A stretch of DNA of 64,000 bases, from the NCBI GenBank assembly GCA_019914995.1, contig CM034136.1, positions 6,339,270 through 6,403,269 on the forward strand. The letters are read 5' to 3'. Below, in pieces: positions 1 to 10,699 of the stretch. Numbering within the stretch: the first letter of the stretch is position 1; each line of letters begins with the position of its first letter. The DNA comes from Acanthochlamys bracteata. Its lineage: Eukaryota > Streptophyta > Magnoliopsida > Pandanales > Velloziaceae. The notes beneath the pieces were generated by a model that made no database searches, was not told where the DNA came from, and saw nothing but the letters and a program-made list of their open reading frames with translations. The position numbers and the translations under genes were made by a program.

Positions 1-1572
1 CTTAGGAATACCTCTATTATGACGGTGTGGTAACTGTCTTCTGAATGCTTCAAATATTGGGTTAAGAACATCCTTAGTAGTCGATTGGTTTGGTATGTAT
101 GTTGATTGTGAAGCGAGGGACTCTAGATAAGATAAAATTGGTGCCATACATTCAGTTCCTGAGTGTTCAGTATTTTCATTCACTGTCACACCAAATAAGT
201 CATCGTTAATTACTTCTAACAGAGAGTTGTCGCCACTGTTGTCCACTACTTGATAGGCAAACTTAGACAATCTATTTTTCTCTGAAGAGTGAGGCTCATA
301 ATCTAAAGTCTGAGCTTCCCTAAAATTCTCCCCTTGAAGTTCAGCCTCAGCAGAAAAATACATTGTATTTTTATGAAATACAACATCCATTGTGGTAAAA
401 ATACGCTGAGTTGGAGGATGATAACACCGGTACCCTTTTTGAGACGCAGCATACCCAAGAAAGACACACCTCAAAGCTCAATGACTCAATTTGTTACGTT
501 GGTGATGGTGAAGATGTACAATTCTCAAAGCTTGCTGACTCAACTTATCACGATGGTCTAATTCTCGAAAAATTTCGATCAATTCTCCATAATATTCAGA
601 GATAGATTTTCCACTCTCTTTAGCAGTAAATGCTTTTTGGTTCAAAGAGAATACCTGCAGTTCATCACTCCCATCATAATACGTCTTTGATAGAGCATTT
701 CAAATCTCCCGAGCAGTAGGTAAGCGTAAATAGCGTTTCATAATTTTTGGAATCATGGACATAAGTAGCCATCTCTTCACTTTCTGATTTTCAGTATACC
801 ATTTTTCATATCCAGCATCTGATTCATCAAGTGGTTTTGCCTTACCACGTATATAAGAAAGCTTCTCTCTTTCAGCAATGTGCATCTCCATTAATTGAGA
901 CAAAATATCATAATTAGTCTCATTAAGAATAAATCCTGAATTGAATGCACCTTCTGATTGAATGATAACTGGAGTAATTCTAGACATAACTGCTGCCCTC
1001 CCCAAAAAAAAAATTTTTTTTTGTGGAAACCAAATCGGGCTGAACGGGCCTGAACCGGGACGGGCCGGGCTGGTAGGATCTCGCCGGAGTTGGGCTGGGG
1101 ATCAAGGACGGCCGATCGAACGGCTAAGAACGCTGACGGTTATAGCTGAGGCGGAGAGCAGGAACAGTGCAAGCCAATAGCGACAACGATGCCGGCTATG
1201 GCGACCGGCAGAGACGGCAGCGGCGGCGGCAGAGACGCAACCGAGCGTGCTTGAGGCGAGATCGCGATCCGGCGACGGCAGCGTGCTAAGATTTAGCAGC
1301 GGCGGCGAGCAGAGACGACGAGCAGCGGCGGCGGCGTGAGATGGCGGGTCTTCAAGCGAGATCTGATGGCACTCCGGCAGCGACGGCGACAACGGCGGCA
1401 GTGGCGATTGCTAGGGTTACAAATTTTTCTTTATTTTTTTATTTTTTATGATCAAGTAGCACTGTCTATTTGTGACAGCAACAATAATCGCCGACAACAA
1501 TTACCAATCGACCAACCAAGTGATTTGAATTTCTTTTTTTTCTTGTGATATAACAATGGTAAAATCAGATTT

Positions 1573-1585
1573 GGCTCTGGTACCA
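1573..1585 (-). other. Primer-binding site for initiator tRNA-Met
   Basis: The minus strand reads TGGTACCAGAGCC. It matches the usual plant copia primer-binding site TGGTATCAGAGC, complementary to the 3' end of initiator tRNA-Met, except for one T-to-C change. It lies just inside the LTR, as expected. Confidence 0.8.
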
Positions 1586-1588
1586 AAT

Positions 1589-1737
1589 TGAATGATAAAA
1601 TCACAAGTTGATTTCTCAATAAGAAGAAGTACAATATATATATAATACAAGAAATCTAAATTAGGAAGAATATCTAATATCTAAACTAGTAAAGAAATAT
1701 CTAAACTAGGGAAGAAATATAACTAAATATTTCAACA
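1589..1737 (-). repeat. 5' LTR of the copia element (149 bp)
   Basis: On the minus strand it begins TGTTGAAATATTTAG and ends TTTTATCATTCA, giving the TG...CA ends of an LTR. It is followed 3 bp later by the primer-binding site. It is short for a copia LTR. The paired LTR is outside the window, so its boundaries are inferred from the TG/CA ends and the primer-binding site only. Confidence 0.75.
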
Positions 1738-2370
1738 TTTGCATCCCATCACTGATTGTAAGGGTTCTGTTTGTGTATCTGGACAAGAGCCTTGCTACCG
1801 TTAGCTTCTCTCTTGCTGTCAAAGGAGGTCTCTTTGGCGAAGGATCATTTGTTCATAGTGAAGCTTTGCTTTTGAATTTGTCTGTGAATTAATAATAGAG
1901 CTGAGTTGATCAGTGGTCATTTGTGCTTCAAATTAGACTCTTCCGTCCTTAGCTCAGCCTCAGCGAGTGATCCTTTTACTGTATCCTGTGGGAATATCTT
2001 TATTAAATCTTGCTTATTCTTTTTATATTATTCCATCAACTTGCTGAGTTTATAAATTATAGATTTTCTATCATAACATTACATTTATATTAGTTAATCA
2101 AAAAATTTTCAATTGCATTTTAATCTATTCACAATAACCCTTTCCACAATTTTGGTTTACTTCATTCATTCATTCACTTAATTAAATTTTTCGTTATTCA
2201 CTCCCTCTACAGCTTCCTTATTGCGTCGCGGGCAATCTCCGTCCGCCGTCGTGCAGCACCAGCAACACAAAACAGCAACATCTCCACTTCTCCTTCTCAT
2301 CTCCGCCGCTGGATTCGAGAACTTTCTGATCGCTCACTCGCTCGCCTGTGGCTGATAGATCGATCACGCA

Positions 2371-2885
2371 ATGGCGGCGTTGTCGGTGGCAGACGTGCAG
2401 ACTGTCTACACCCTATTTTCTAACTCCCTCAGCGGCGATGAGTCCATTCGAATAACCTGCGGAGCCAGCGCTCGCTCAGTGCGAGAACCACCCGGGCTTC
2501 TGCTCTTGCCTACTCGTAGATCCACCACTGTTAATTGACAACTGCTTCTGATTTTATATACTGGTTTGATTCGTAGATTGATGATCGTGGAAATGGTGAT
2601 GCAGGAGATTACAGTGGAACGGGAATCGGAATGCAGAGAGGATGTACGCCTTCTGGCAACTGTGTACTTCAAGGATAGCATCACTAGATACAGGTGAAAG
2701 AATATTCCAGGTTAGTGCCAAAATAGTCAAAAGGACTAAGAAATATTATTTTCTGTAATTTAGTTATACAATCCTGACAAATTTCTCTTATGAGCGTTGT
2801 AGCAGTACAAGCACTTCTGAACCTAGCAGTGACAGTTTTGGATATAATGGCATTCCAAGCAAAGAGATAAGCAAAGGGCAGGTCA
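2371..2885 (+). pseudogene. Importin-11-like 5' gene relic
   Basis: The start ATG at 2371 opens the frame MAALSVADVQTVYTLFSNS, which resembles the N-terminus of plant importin-11 (a HEAT/ARM-repeat karyopherin). A 1-nt frameshift near 2448 is needed to continue into PAEPALAQCENHPGFCSCLL. A GT donor follows at about 2515, and after an acceptor at about 2605 the second exon reads DVRLLATVYFKDSITRY, the conserved karyopherin helix, then a TGA stop. A third weak exon (GIPSKEISKGQ, about 2850-2882) follows and nothing of the remaining roughly 1000 residues is present. Frameshift, stop and truncation make this a pseudogene fragment. The family call is from memory of the N-terminal motif. Confidence 0.72.
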
Positions 2886-3027
2886 GTGGTGATATTATTT
2901 GGTTCACAATGAACTAGATTCATATAATCTAGTGTTCTGGTATTGGAATAATTTGATTATTGTCGAGTTCTGAGCAGGCCTTATCTTTTATTTTGTACCA
3001 CTATTTAGTAACTTGTACAATTGCATG

Positions 3028-3232
3028 AGGAGGTATTTGACAGTATTTTTAAAATAAAATATATATTATTATTTTTGAAAAATAAATTTATATTTTATAT
3101 TTTAAAAAAATAAAATATATAATGAAAATATTTTATTATGTAAAATTTTTATATTTTTTAATTTTTAAATATTTATAAGAAATATATAATTAAAAAATTA
3201 TTTTTAGAGTAAGTAAAGTCAAACCGGAGGTC
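3028..3232. mobile_element. Candidate AT-rich MITE
   Basis: The ends GGTATTTGACAGTATTTTT (left) and AAGTAAAGTCAAACCGG (right) are imperfect inverted repeats around a very AT-rich core. The right end, reverse-complemented, resembles the left end of another AT-rich segment at about 33430. The boundaries are approximate and no target duplication is clear. Confidence 0.4.
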
Positions 3233-3267
3233 TAGAATCAATATAATGAATCTTTCTTCTAAGAACA

Positions 3268-3349
3268 GTCGATATGTCCGAGTGGTTAAGGAGACAGACT
3301 TGAAATCTGTTGGGCTTTGCCCGCGCAGGTTCGAACCCTGCTGTCGACG
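3268..3349 (+). tRNA. tRNA-Ser (anticodon UGA)
   Basis: This is a class II tRNA of 82 nt. The acceptor arm GTCGATA pairs with TGTCGAC (one G-U) and is followed by discriminator G. The anticodon loop is CTTGAAA with anticodon TGA, the long variable arm TGGGCTTTGCCCG is typical of serine tRNA, and the T-arm contains GGTTCGAACCC. There is no intron, and CCA is not encoded, as is normal in eukaryotes. A TTTT tract four bases downstream (3353-3356) fits a Pol III terminator. Confidence 0.97.
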
Positions 3350-3352
3350 GCC

Positions 3353-3356
3353 TTTT
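3353..3356 (+). terminator. Pol III terminator of tRNA-Ser
   Basis: A run of four T lies 4 nt after the discriminator base, the usual minimal RNA polymerase III stop signal. Confidence 0.6.
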
Positions 3357-3582
3357 ATATTTGTTTACTTTTGGTTTTATTCCTTTTTTCCAGGCCACTT
3401 TACTCTAACAAGGCTATAAAGTTCACTAAATTTCTTGGCCGTGTAGTGTTCACGAACAAACAAGTTTCTTTCGAAGGCCGTATAGGTCGTATAGAGTCGC
3501 TAATGAACTTCCATTCAGTTTTCTCTTTTGTTATTCTTTTATTTTTTGTTTTATTTTCTTTCCCCCTTTCCCTCCGCCGGTA

Positions 3583-5586
3583 ATGATGGCGGCGGATTCA
3601 CGTGAGTTGGAGAGCGTTGTGATAGTTCACAACGTTGCTAAGCGGCACAACATCGGCACTCTCGAACCTGGCGCCACGGCGTTCGGTGTCTCGGACGTTG
3701 TTCTAGTCGGCCGGCGAGATTTCAACTCCTTGGGCAGCCATGGCTCAGCCTGTCATCTCCGTTTCCGCCACTTCTCTTTCCTCGATTCGCTCGCAGCTAC
3801 ATGAAAGAAGAGAAAGGCTTCCACATTAGCAGTGTTGAGATCGCTGATGGAACCTTTCCCGTGAACAAGCACCCGTTCAGAAAGAGCACCGCCTTCCTTC
3901 TCGGCGACGAGGTTCACTTTGTCGCTTGCTTGTTTCGTATTTTATCTATGCTGATTTGGTTTTTGTTGATTGTGATGGTAACCGTTGCTCGTTTATGTTT
4001 CATATTACTAAGGGAACTGGACTTTCAGAAAAGCAATGTGAGATCTGCGATTTCTTTGTATATATTACTCAGTATGGATGTGGACTGCATCACATAATGT
4101 CACGGTTGCTGCTTCAATAAGACTGCATCACTTTGGAGGTAAGATCATGAGCATGCTTTTGCTTTGTAGTATTTTCCCTCTGAAGCTCAGGTTTACCTGT
4201 GATGCTTTATACATGAAAGAATAATTATTTGTCTAAAACCTGGCTATTACAGCATCTGGTTTACCTTAGCTTGACAACTGACTGGGAGGTGGTAAACTGC
4301 AATGAGAGTGAAAGAATTGTAGTTTAAAATTGAATATTATTCCATGGAACATCTTGTTTTTTGGTTTAGGAAAAATAGTGATATATAGTAATGAAGGAAG
4401 AGCAAGCTTGGAAAAATGCTCGAGTGTTGTCTTTAGGAGAACTCCTAATGAACTGACTGGTTCATGTCTTTATTCATTGCAAATACCTAATCTCTTTATG
4501 GCACTTGTTGCAAGGAAATATGTCTTCAATCATCAACAAACTTATATACTGCAAGCAATGCTGGAGTATGGGAAAACATATAGCTTGACTGTTGTATTCT
4601 TAAGAAAAATATATGTTTGTGCACTTCTCTTCTACTGATCACGTTTGTTGGAGTATGGGAAACATATATCTTAACTGTTGTATTAGTACTTCTATCTTCC
4701 TCCTTTGAACTTGAATGTTGCATGTGCAAATTTATGAATGCAACAATGCTGAGGTACGTTAGGTCACACACGGTAATGATTATTGGTTAAGATGCTTCGG
4801 AATTTCGATTGCAGTAAATAGTTTGGAGTTGCTAGGGTGAACGTTTCTTAATGGTTGAAGAAGTCCTTCTAATGTAATATATAGCCTCTCCATACAGCTT
4901 GGTCTTGGAAGATTTGCTTTATGTTGATTTTCAGCCATTCGAGTTCTTGAACCATAGCAACCTTGACTTCTTCACAAATATATACAAAGACTTGAGTTAT
5001 TAAGGTTTGAAACAGTAGAACTCTATAGTTTCAGCTCGGAGACATGATATCCACTTTGGAATATCCTTTCATTAGTAAATGAAAGCTTGTGACTCACTTC
5101 TCATATTTACGCATTATCACAATTTGATTTGGAATACAAATGCTTATAGCTTGCACGACAACTGTTTGCTTATACATTATAGCTTCCAGAATTGAAGAGA
5201 TGAGTTACTACTCAAAGAAAGGACTGAAAAAACTAAATTCAAGGTGAACTAAACCATATGCAGAGTGCAGTATTTACAGCCTAAGAATCTGAATTTGTCT
5301 CTAATTAAGTATTTGCTAAATAACTCCCCACATTGTTCTCTTATCTGTCCTCCATGGTTTCTGCAGCTTGGGCTGGCTTTGCTGAGAGAAGCTGTGCACA
5401 GACAAGTTTGTTGTGGCTGAGAAACCAACCATGCAGGGTACAAGAAATCACTGCACAGAATCCGTAGAGTCTCTGATTGAAGAGAGAAGGCTCAGAAAGG
5501 AAGCTGCGAGTCAGAATGTCTTTGAGGAGAAGTACAAATTACTCTTTCATAAAGCTTTAAGATACCCCATTTTATTGTTGATATAA
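3583..5586 (+). pseudogene. SpoU/TrmH-family RNA methyltransferase pseudogene
   Basis: Exon 1 reads VVIVHNVAKRHNIGTLEPGA and ...LILVGRRDF-like VVLVGRRDFNSLGSHGS, the start of the plant SPOUT (SpoU) 2'-O-ribose methyltransferase family, about 220 residues long. A frameshift near 3800 separates this from VEIADGTFPVNKHPF (3834-3878). After a small intron (about 3911-4009) the SPOUT knot motif GTGLSEKQCEICDFFVYI appears, then a 1-nt loss near 4083 shifts the frame before TASHNVTVAASIRLHHFG. A long intron leads to a last exon at 5367 (WAGFAER), with a third shift near 5402 before VVAEKPTMQGTRNHC and a stop at 5584-5586. Gene structure is intact but three frameshifts break the frame. Sequencing errors could explain this only if all three are wrong. 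Confidence 0.85.
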
Positions 5587-5701
5587 CCACTACATTTTTC
5601 CGCCCAGCTTCTTATTAAAGTGAATAGTACCATCAGGCAAATTCATACAGCTTCTTGACAATGTAACAATGGGGTGAGTACATATACTCACCAGTTACTC
5701 A

Positions 5702-5977
5702 GGGCGTGTTTCAAGTTGGTAGAACTCCAGTTTCTCCCGCCAAAATTAAAGTTCCACTAACTTTCTATATTTTAATTGCAAATAAAATTAGGAATTCGAA
5801 TTTTCAGTTCTACACAAATGGAACTTAAATTTCACTATATTTCTCTTTTTGAATTCACTTTTAACTCACTTCAAGAATTAATTAAAACATAAAAATTAAA
5901 CTCTATTTTCAACTTATTTTTCAAAAAATTTTATTTTTTATTTTCATAAAACTCAATTACAGATATTTGACACGCCC
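5702..5977. mobile_element. MITE with GGGCGTGTTT terminal repeats
   Basis: This is a 276-bp AT-rich element. The left end is GGGCGTGTTTCAAG and the right end is TTTGACACGCCC, an imperfect terminal inverted repeat. Both sides are flanked by TCA (5699-5701 and 5978-5980), a 3-bp target duplication of the kind made by PIF/Harbinger elements. It has no coding capacity. Confidence 0.72.
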
Positions 5978-6598
5978 TCAGTCACATGTGAAGGATTGTT
6001 TTAGCCAGTTTGATTCAAAAAACTAAGCAATGCCCCAGAAGCTGCCTCTTCAAATTTACTTATGGCCTATCACAGAAGCTTTTTCTGTCGTATGACAGTA
6101 CGTACGCAGAATCCAACCCAGTGTTTCCAGATCGCTTTTATGTAGAATCTACTTCATTATACACGAAGTTATGAAATATATATTGCAAGTGTGAAACCAG
6201 ATCGAAAACAATTGAAACTGTGTGCCTTTGTATTTTAAGACTTTATGCACAGGCTACAGAAAGCTTTTGCAAAAAGATCTCCAGCTCTAAAAACTGGCAG
6301 TAGCTCATCAATATACTGCTACTGGCTTCAAAGCACAGCTTCTGAAAACTAGGGCACCACAACAAGAATTGTTGCTTATTTTAGCGCCATAGTACCACTA
6401 CGTTAATACCCAAAACTATTACGACATTACATATAATTGAGAAAACCTAATCAAAATACATTCAAGCTTCAGATATCAAAATATGTCAATTTGCACTGCT
6501 TAACATTTTGCAGAAGCTTTAATTTTGTGTTTCCTGTCTGCATTAATTTGATGCTTCTCCCCGAAATTAAGGAAAACCAAGGTAAAAACTGTAAATCC

Positions 6599-9500
6599 TT
6601 AATCTTCTGCGGGTGCATCATTTGTTGAAGCATCCATTGCCTCAGCCTCAGCAGTATCATTTTGGGCCTCACCCTTCTTGCCTGGAGGAAGTAAATGAAC
6701 AGAGGAATACACGAGGATGATGAGCAATGCCATGCAGCAAATACAACCAATGAATACAAAACTCGTGCTCATGCAGAAGATAAGCCCTGTACTCCACATA
6801 TTCAGCAGCTGACAACTAATGCAAGCTATGATCCTCCAATCCAAACATGAACTATTGTATTCTCACAAATTAGACGGATAATTTCACTAACTAAATCAAC
6901 TCCTTGGAATCAACGACCTAGAAAAGCTCACAAAACTACATCAATATCAGAGATGATTATGGAAAAACGATTCATAAATAACATTCACTAAACTTACCCT
7001 TTTCCTTTTTCTTCTTTCCTCCGCCCTTCTTTTTTGTCTTTATGCCCAAAGCTAGCCAAGCCTTGATTTCCGGGTCATCATCAATCTTCTTGGTTGGCTG
7101 CAATTCTTGTAATGGATGATAAGTAATCCTATCGGAGCCATTTGGCATTAACAAAACAGTGAATTTGATGTGTGCAACAAGGTCCCCTGCAAAAGAGAAA
7201 CACAAAATCAACATCAAACAGATAATAATCATGAAACCAAAGATGTGTAAGTTGACACAGAAATCCATAACAATATGTTCTTTCATGTCATGCACCCAAA
7301 CAAATGCTTGAGCTAGAATCAAAATTTTCTCAATACAAGCTTCTGAAGTAACAAAACAAATTTGACGTCTAAAATGATCTCCACGAACCAAATTGATCAA
7401 TGCGCCATCACTTCAGAAATTTTCATGCACGATTGTCAGACAAAGTACAGTTTTACCTGGCTTCTCATGCAAAACAGGATATGGCTGTAGCAGGTCATGA
7501 TTCACACATTCAACAAGCCCCAGGCGAGCTCGTTTTTCTTCCAAAGCCCTTGTGTGAATTAAAGGAAAAGTCATTTCTACAAACGAAGAGAAGCAAATAC
7601 TAATGCAGATCTCACAGGCGCACAAAACAGCTATATGCAGTGTACCAACTAGCTCAATTATAATGCTAACCCATAAACAATAAAGATCAGTAGTGTACCT
7701 TGCAGTAAATGGCATGATTGGAAACTTCTGATTTATTTCACTGAAAATAAATCTTGATGCCTTCATTCTCAGGTGATAATTTTTGTCCACTGCTCTCTTG
7801 TATATGGTAGTTTGCTTCTCATCCAACAGCTTAGGCTGTGAGAAATCAATGGAGAAATAGAGATATTTAAGAATACAGTTCTACTGATGCCAATAAAGAA
7901 TTATATGAAGTAAATGGCAACATAAAAGGCAAGCACTACTTGTACCAAATGTAGAAGATCCTAGCTTAGGACGTCCTAATAGAATAAAACCATGTAAAAT
8001 TGCATCAGAAGCACTGAAACTTTACCTTGCCTTCACCAGTGCTAGTGACTATGTCAACAGCGTAAACTTCATTTTCTTCAAATTCCGCATCATCAACTCT
8101 CATCTCAGGACTGCTTACACTAAGAATGACTTTGTTTCCATCAATAACGAATTGCTTAAGTTGATGACCGAGCACTCCCTCAACTATTTTGCAGTCATAT
8201 GCAGAAGCCACCTTCTGGATAGCCTCAGTTACATCCTTATTCTGCAACACAAGAAAGTTGAAAAAATTAAGCATTAGGTTGTAAAATCACCTGACAGTAA
8301 ACAAGACAAAAAATGGAAAAACAAAATAAACAATGTAGAGAGGACGGATACTTCAGCAAAACACACTTATGATGAATATATCATGCAGAAGGTCTTCGCC
8401 TAATTGTTCCTCCTATGACGTCTTAATATCACAAATTGTCATTTTTTTAATGTTCTTTTCTAATGTCTGCATCAGTGAGTAGTTAATCCCATTATAAAGA
8501 AACATACAATTGATCTATACTCTTCCAGAAGAAAATAACGAGCATGTCACTTGTTAGAAGTTGCAAGAGACTGACAAACAATGTGCCTTCAATAAATTTG
8601 CATTGGAGAAATTCTCGTTTACCAAAAAACAAACTTTTGAACTGAAATCAATATCAAAGCTGTTGCATTAAAAAAAAAAAAAGGAAACAGCCCATCAAAA
8701 TGCTATCAAAGAAGCGCACTTGGGCATGCCCATAAATTATGTAGACTATCCTCTTGGAAATGATTCTGTTAATCATGTTAAGAGGAAAGCCACAAAATGA
8801 AAAAATTTCATAAACAATAATGGATGAGATTCAGATAGTGTATGCAAAGATAAAATATGTTGCTTTATCAGTAGAACTATGACAAAAGCTTCAATAGGTT
8901 TGAAAAAGTATTCATGTCGAAGTAACTCCTTCGTTATTGTTTAGGGACAAATTCGTACCAACAATTGCCATAAGAAGGAAGATTTAAAGCAAAACAAAGA
9001 AGAATTCCCCTATCAGAGTAACTATGACAAAGCTTCATCTGGACATCGATCCATTGCCTACAATAGCATTCCTCATTAGGGGCATCCTTTCCTACATGTG
9101 GACTTAAACTCTAAAACAGCCAAAATTCTGAGCATATAATATATATGCACAGGTAGGATGAACATCAAGCAACAAAAGTTGGACAAACAAAAGCCCGGAA
9201 CGGCTAAATTCAGTCAACATCCATTCAGCTAGAATGCCCTGTGTCTAACAGCAGACATGAGGATATTTCCTGAGTTTCATATTGAAGTCAAACAAGATGA
9301 GCACGATAATATGAAGCACAGTTACATTACTGCAGAAGCAGACATGCACATGACCATAGTCTAAAGAGTGTCATATAATAAACCATACAAATAAATGATT
9401 TTTCAGATTGTCAAATGCAGGGTACTCAACCCATCCAATTGGTTAGCAAATCCAAATCTTAAAAAAAAAAGGCTACTACATTTTAAAGACAGCTAAAAAC

Positions 9501-10429
9501 ACCAGCAGACAAGCAGAACAGTGAATGGCAGGAGGACACATCCTAATCGGTCTTGGACAATAACTAATCAACTATACCCTCATGAAGAGACATAAGCTAA
9601 TGTTTTTCTAGCAGATTTTCCTAGATAAATTATAAATTCTGAAGGGAAAAGGAAAGCTAAAAGACAACCATAAACCTGAATACCTTCTTTCCAGGTCTAA
9701 CAAGTCTAATAGCTACTTCAGCAGCAGTATTAGCAGCTGCAATAACATCTGCTGCTCTCCCAGTGATTGGTCCTTCCTGGACAACATGAGTATGCGCCAC
9801 AACAGCAATGAACCCATCTATATGGCAACCCATATCACTGAAAAGAAGGCAACAAACCAACTTTAGCAGAGACCAAAAGAACTACATAGAACCAGTCAGT
9901 AAACGTATCTCTTACATCTTCACAACATCGCCTTCCTCTAGTGTGGCTTCATCACTATGGAGCGGCGAGAAATGGCAGACAGTGTTGTTCACAGATACAC
10001 AAGTTGGGAACGCCACACCCCTCTCTATCTTCTTCTTAGCATTCTTGTACATGTTTCCAGCTTGCCTAAAAGGGAAAAACTCAACTGCTACAACCAAATA
10101 ACATTGAATCGTAATCTGCAAAACAAAGCATTCCAAGCATAGAGAGCTCACTCTCTGATAAAGGCATCGCCTTTCTCGCAAATGTCAACAATCTTGGCTT
10201 TCGGTTTACATTCCTTCACGACCAACTGCAATGCCTCTAAATACAAAATAAAACCAAAGTTAGCAAAAAACCAAAGCAATGAATGAATTATATACATAGA
10301 AAAACAGGACGAAGAGAACAGAGAGAGATTATCACTGTTAACAATCTCGGCAGAACACTTATACTTGGTGACAACATCTGGAGATGTGAGATCGAGCTCC
10401 TTCTCCTCCTTAAATTCTTCGTCAGACAT
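6599..10429 (-). CDS. EBP1: EBP1 / proliferation-associated 2G4-like protein
   Basis: Nine exons (10336-10429, 10152-10236, 9916-10065, 9684-9837, 8026-8241, 7699-7835, 7457-7548, 6998-7186, 6599-6681) join in frame into 399 residues, close to the usual length of about 390. The protein starts [20 protein letters not shown] and carries the pita-bread (M24 aminopeptidase-like) fold: [38 protein letters not shown] and [16 protein letters not shown]1 proteins lack peptidase activity. They bind RNA and ribosomes and promote cell growth in plants. The lysine-rich C-terminus ([10 protein letters not shown], then an acidic DAPAED tail) is the RNA-binding end. The start was chosen at 10429 rather than the longer in-frame upstream ATG because it gives the conserved MSDEE N-terminus. 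Intron 4 (1.44 kb) is the longest. I see no defects. Confidence 0.97.
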
Positions 10430-10447
10430 CTCTCTCTCTCTCACTCT
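10426..10447. repeat. Short (CT)n microsatellite in EBP1 5' leader
   Basis: A CT-repeat tract sits directly before the EBP1 start codon and reads as GA repeats in the transcript. Such tracts are common in plant leaders. Confidence 0.5.
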
Positions 10448-10645
10448 GTGTGTCTTCCTAATCAATCAACCTAAAATTAGAAACATAGCTTGACTATAGA
10501 AATCTAATCTACGAACAGAAAGAGGGAGAGGAGAGAGAGAGGCTCACTGAAACTGGAAGCGGAGGCGATTGGAAATAGAACGGTGGACGGCGGGGGAAGC
10601 GGAGGAGCAGTGACGGTGCGGATTATATACGACGAAAGAAATGAG

Positions 10646-10654
10646 AAACCCTAA
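10646..10654 (+). promoter_or_regulatory. Telo-box upstream of EBP1
   Basis: AAACCCTAA lies about 220 bp upstream of the EBP1 start codon. The telo-box is a known promoter element of plant ribosomal-protein and translation-factor genes. A TATATAA-type box (about 10623-10629 on the minus strand) lies between it and the gene. The position fits a role in EBP1 transcription; this is inference. Confidence 0.5.
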
Positions 10655-10699
10655 CTAAGACTAGTAACTAGAGCAGAACAAAGTAAGACTAACACCGAG

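Larger units (their letters stand above)
1..1737 (-). mobile_element. Internally deleted Ty1/copia LTR retrotransposon, partial
   Basis: Read on the minus strand, the element starts with an LTR (1589-1737), a primer-binding site, a GC-rich leader, and a gag-like frame from 1005 (start MGRAAVMSRITPV). That frame runs through the copia gag type sequence KRWLLMSMIPKIMKRYLRLP and is interrupted by a stop near 700, after which the same frame resumes with NALSKTYYDGSDELQVFSLN. Near 480 the gag sequence runs directly into the C-terminal integrase type motif VFLGYAASQKGYRCYHPP (about 410-475) and a degenerate pol linker to position 1. Protease, most of integrase and probably more are therefore missing, so the copy is non-autonomous. 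The left end, second LTR and target duplication lie outside the window. The family assignment is firm; the exact deletion point is approximate. Confidence 0.88.

Noticed and set aside
1102-1392. Minus-strand 96-residue frame in the GC-rich copia leader
   Set aside because: It is a by-product of the CGG-rich repeat units, not a known retrotransposon protein.
8300-9650. Possible gene inside the long EBP1 intron 4
   Set aside because: No long frame or recognisable motif on either strand; it is ordinary AT-rich intron sequence.
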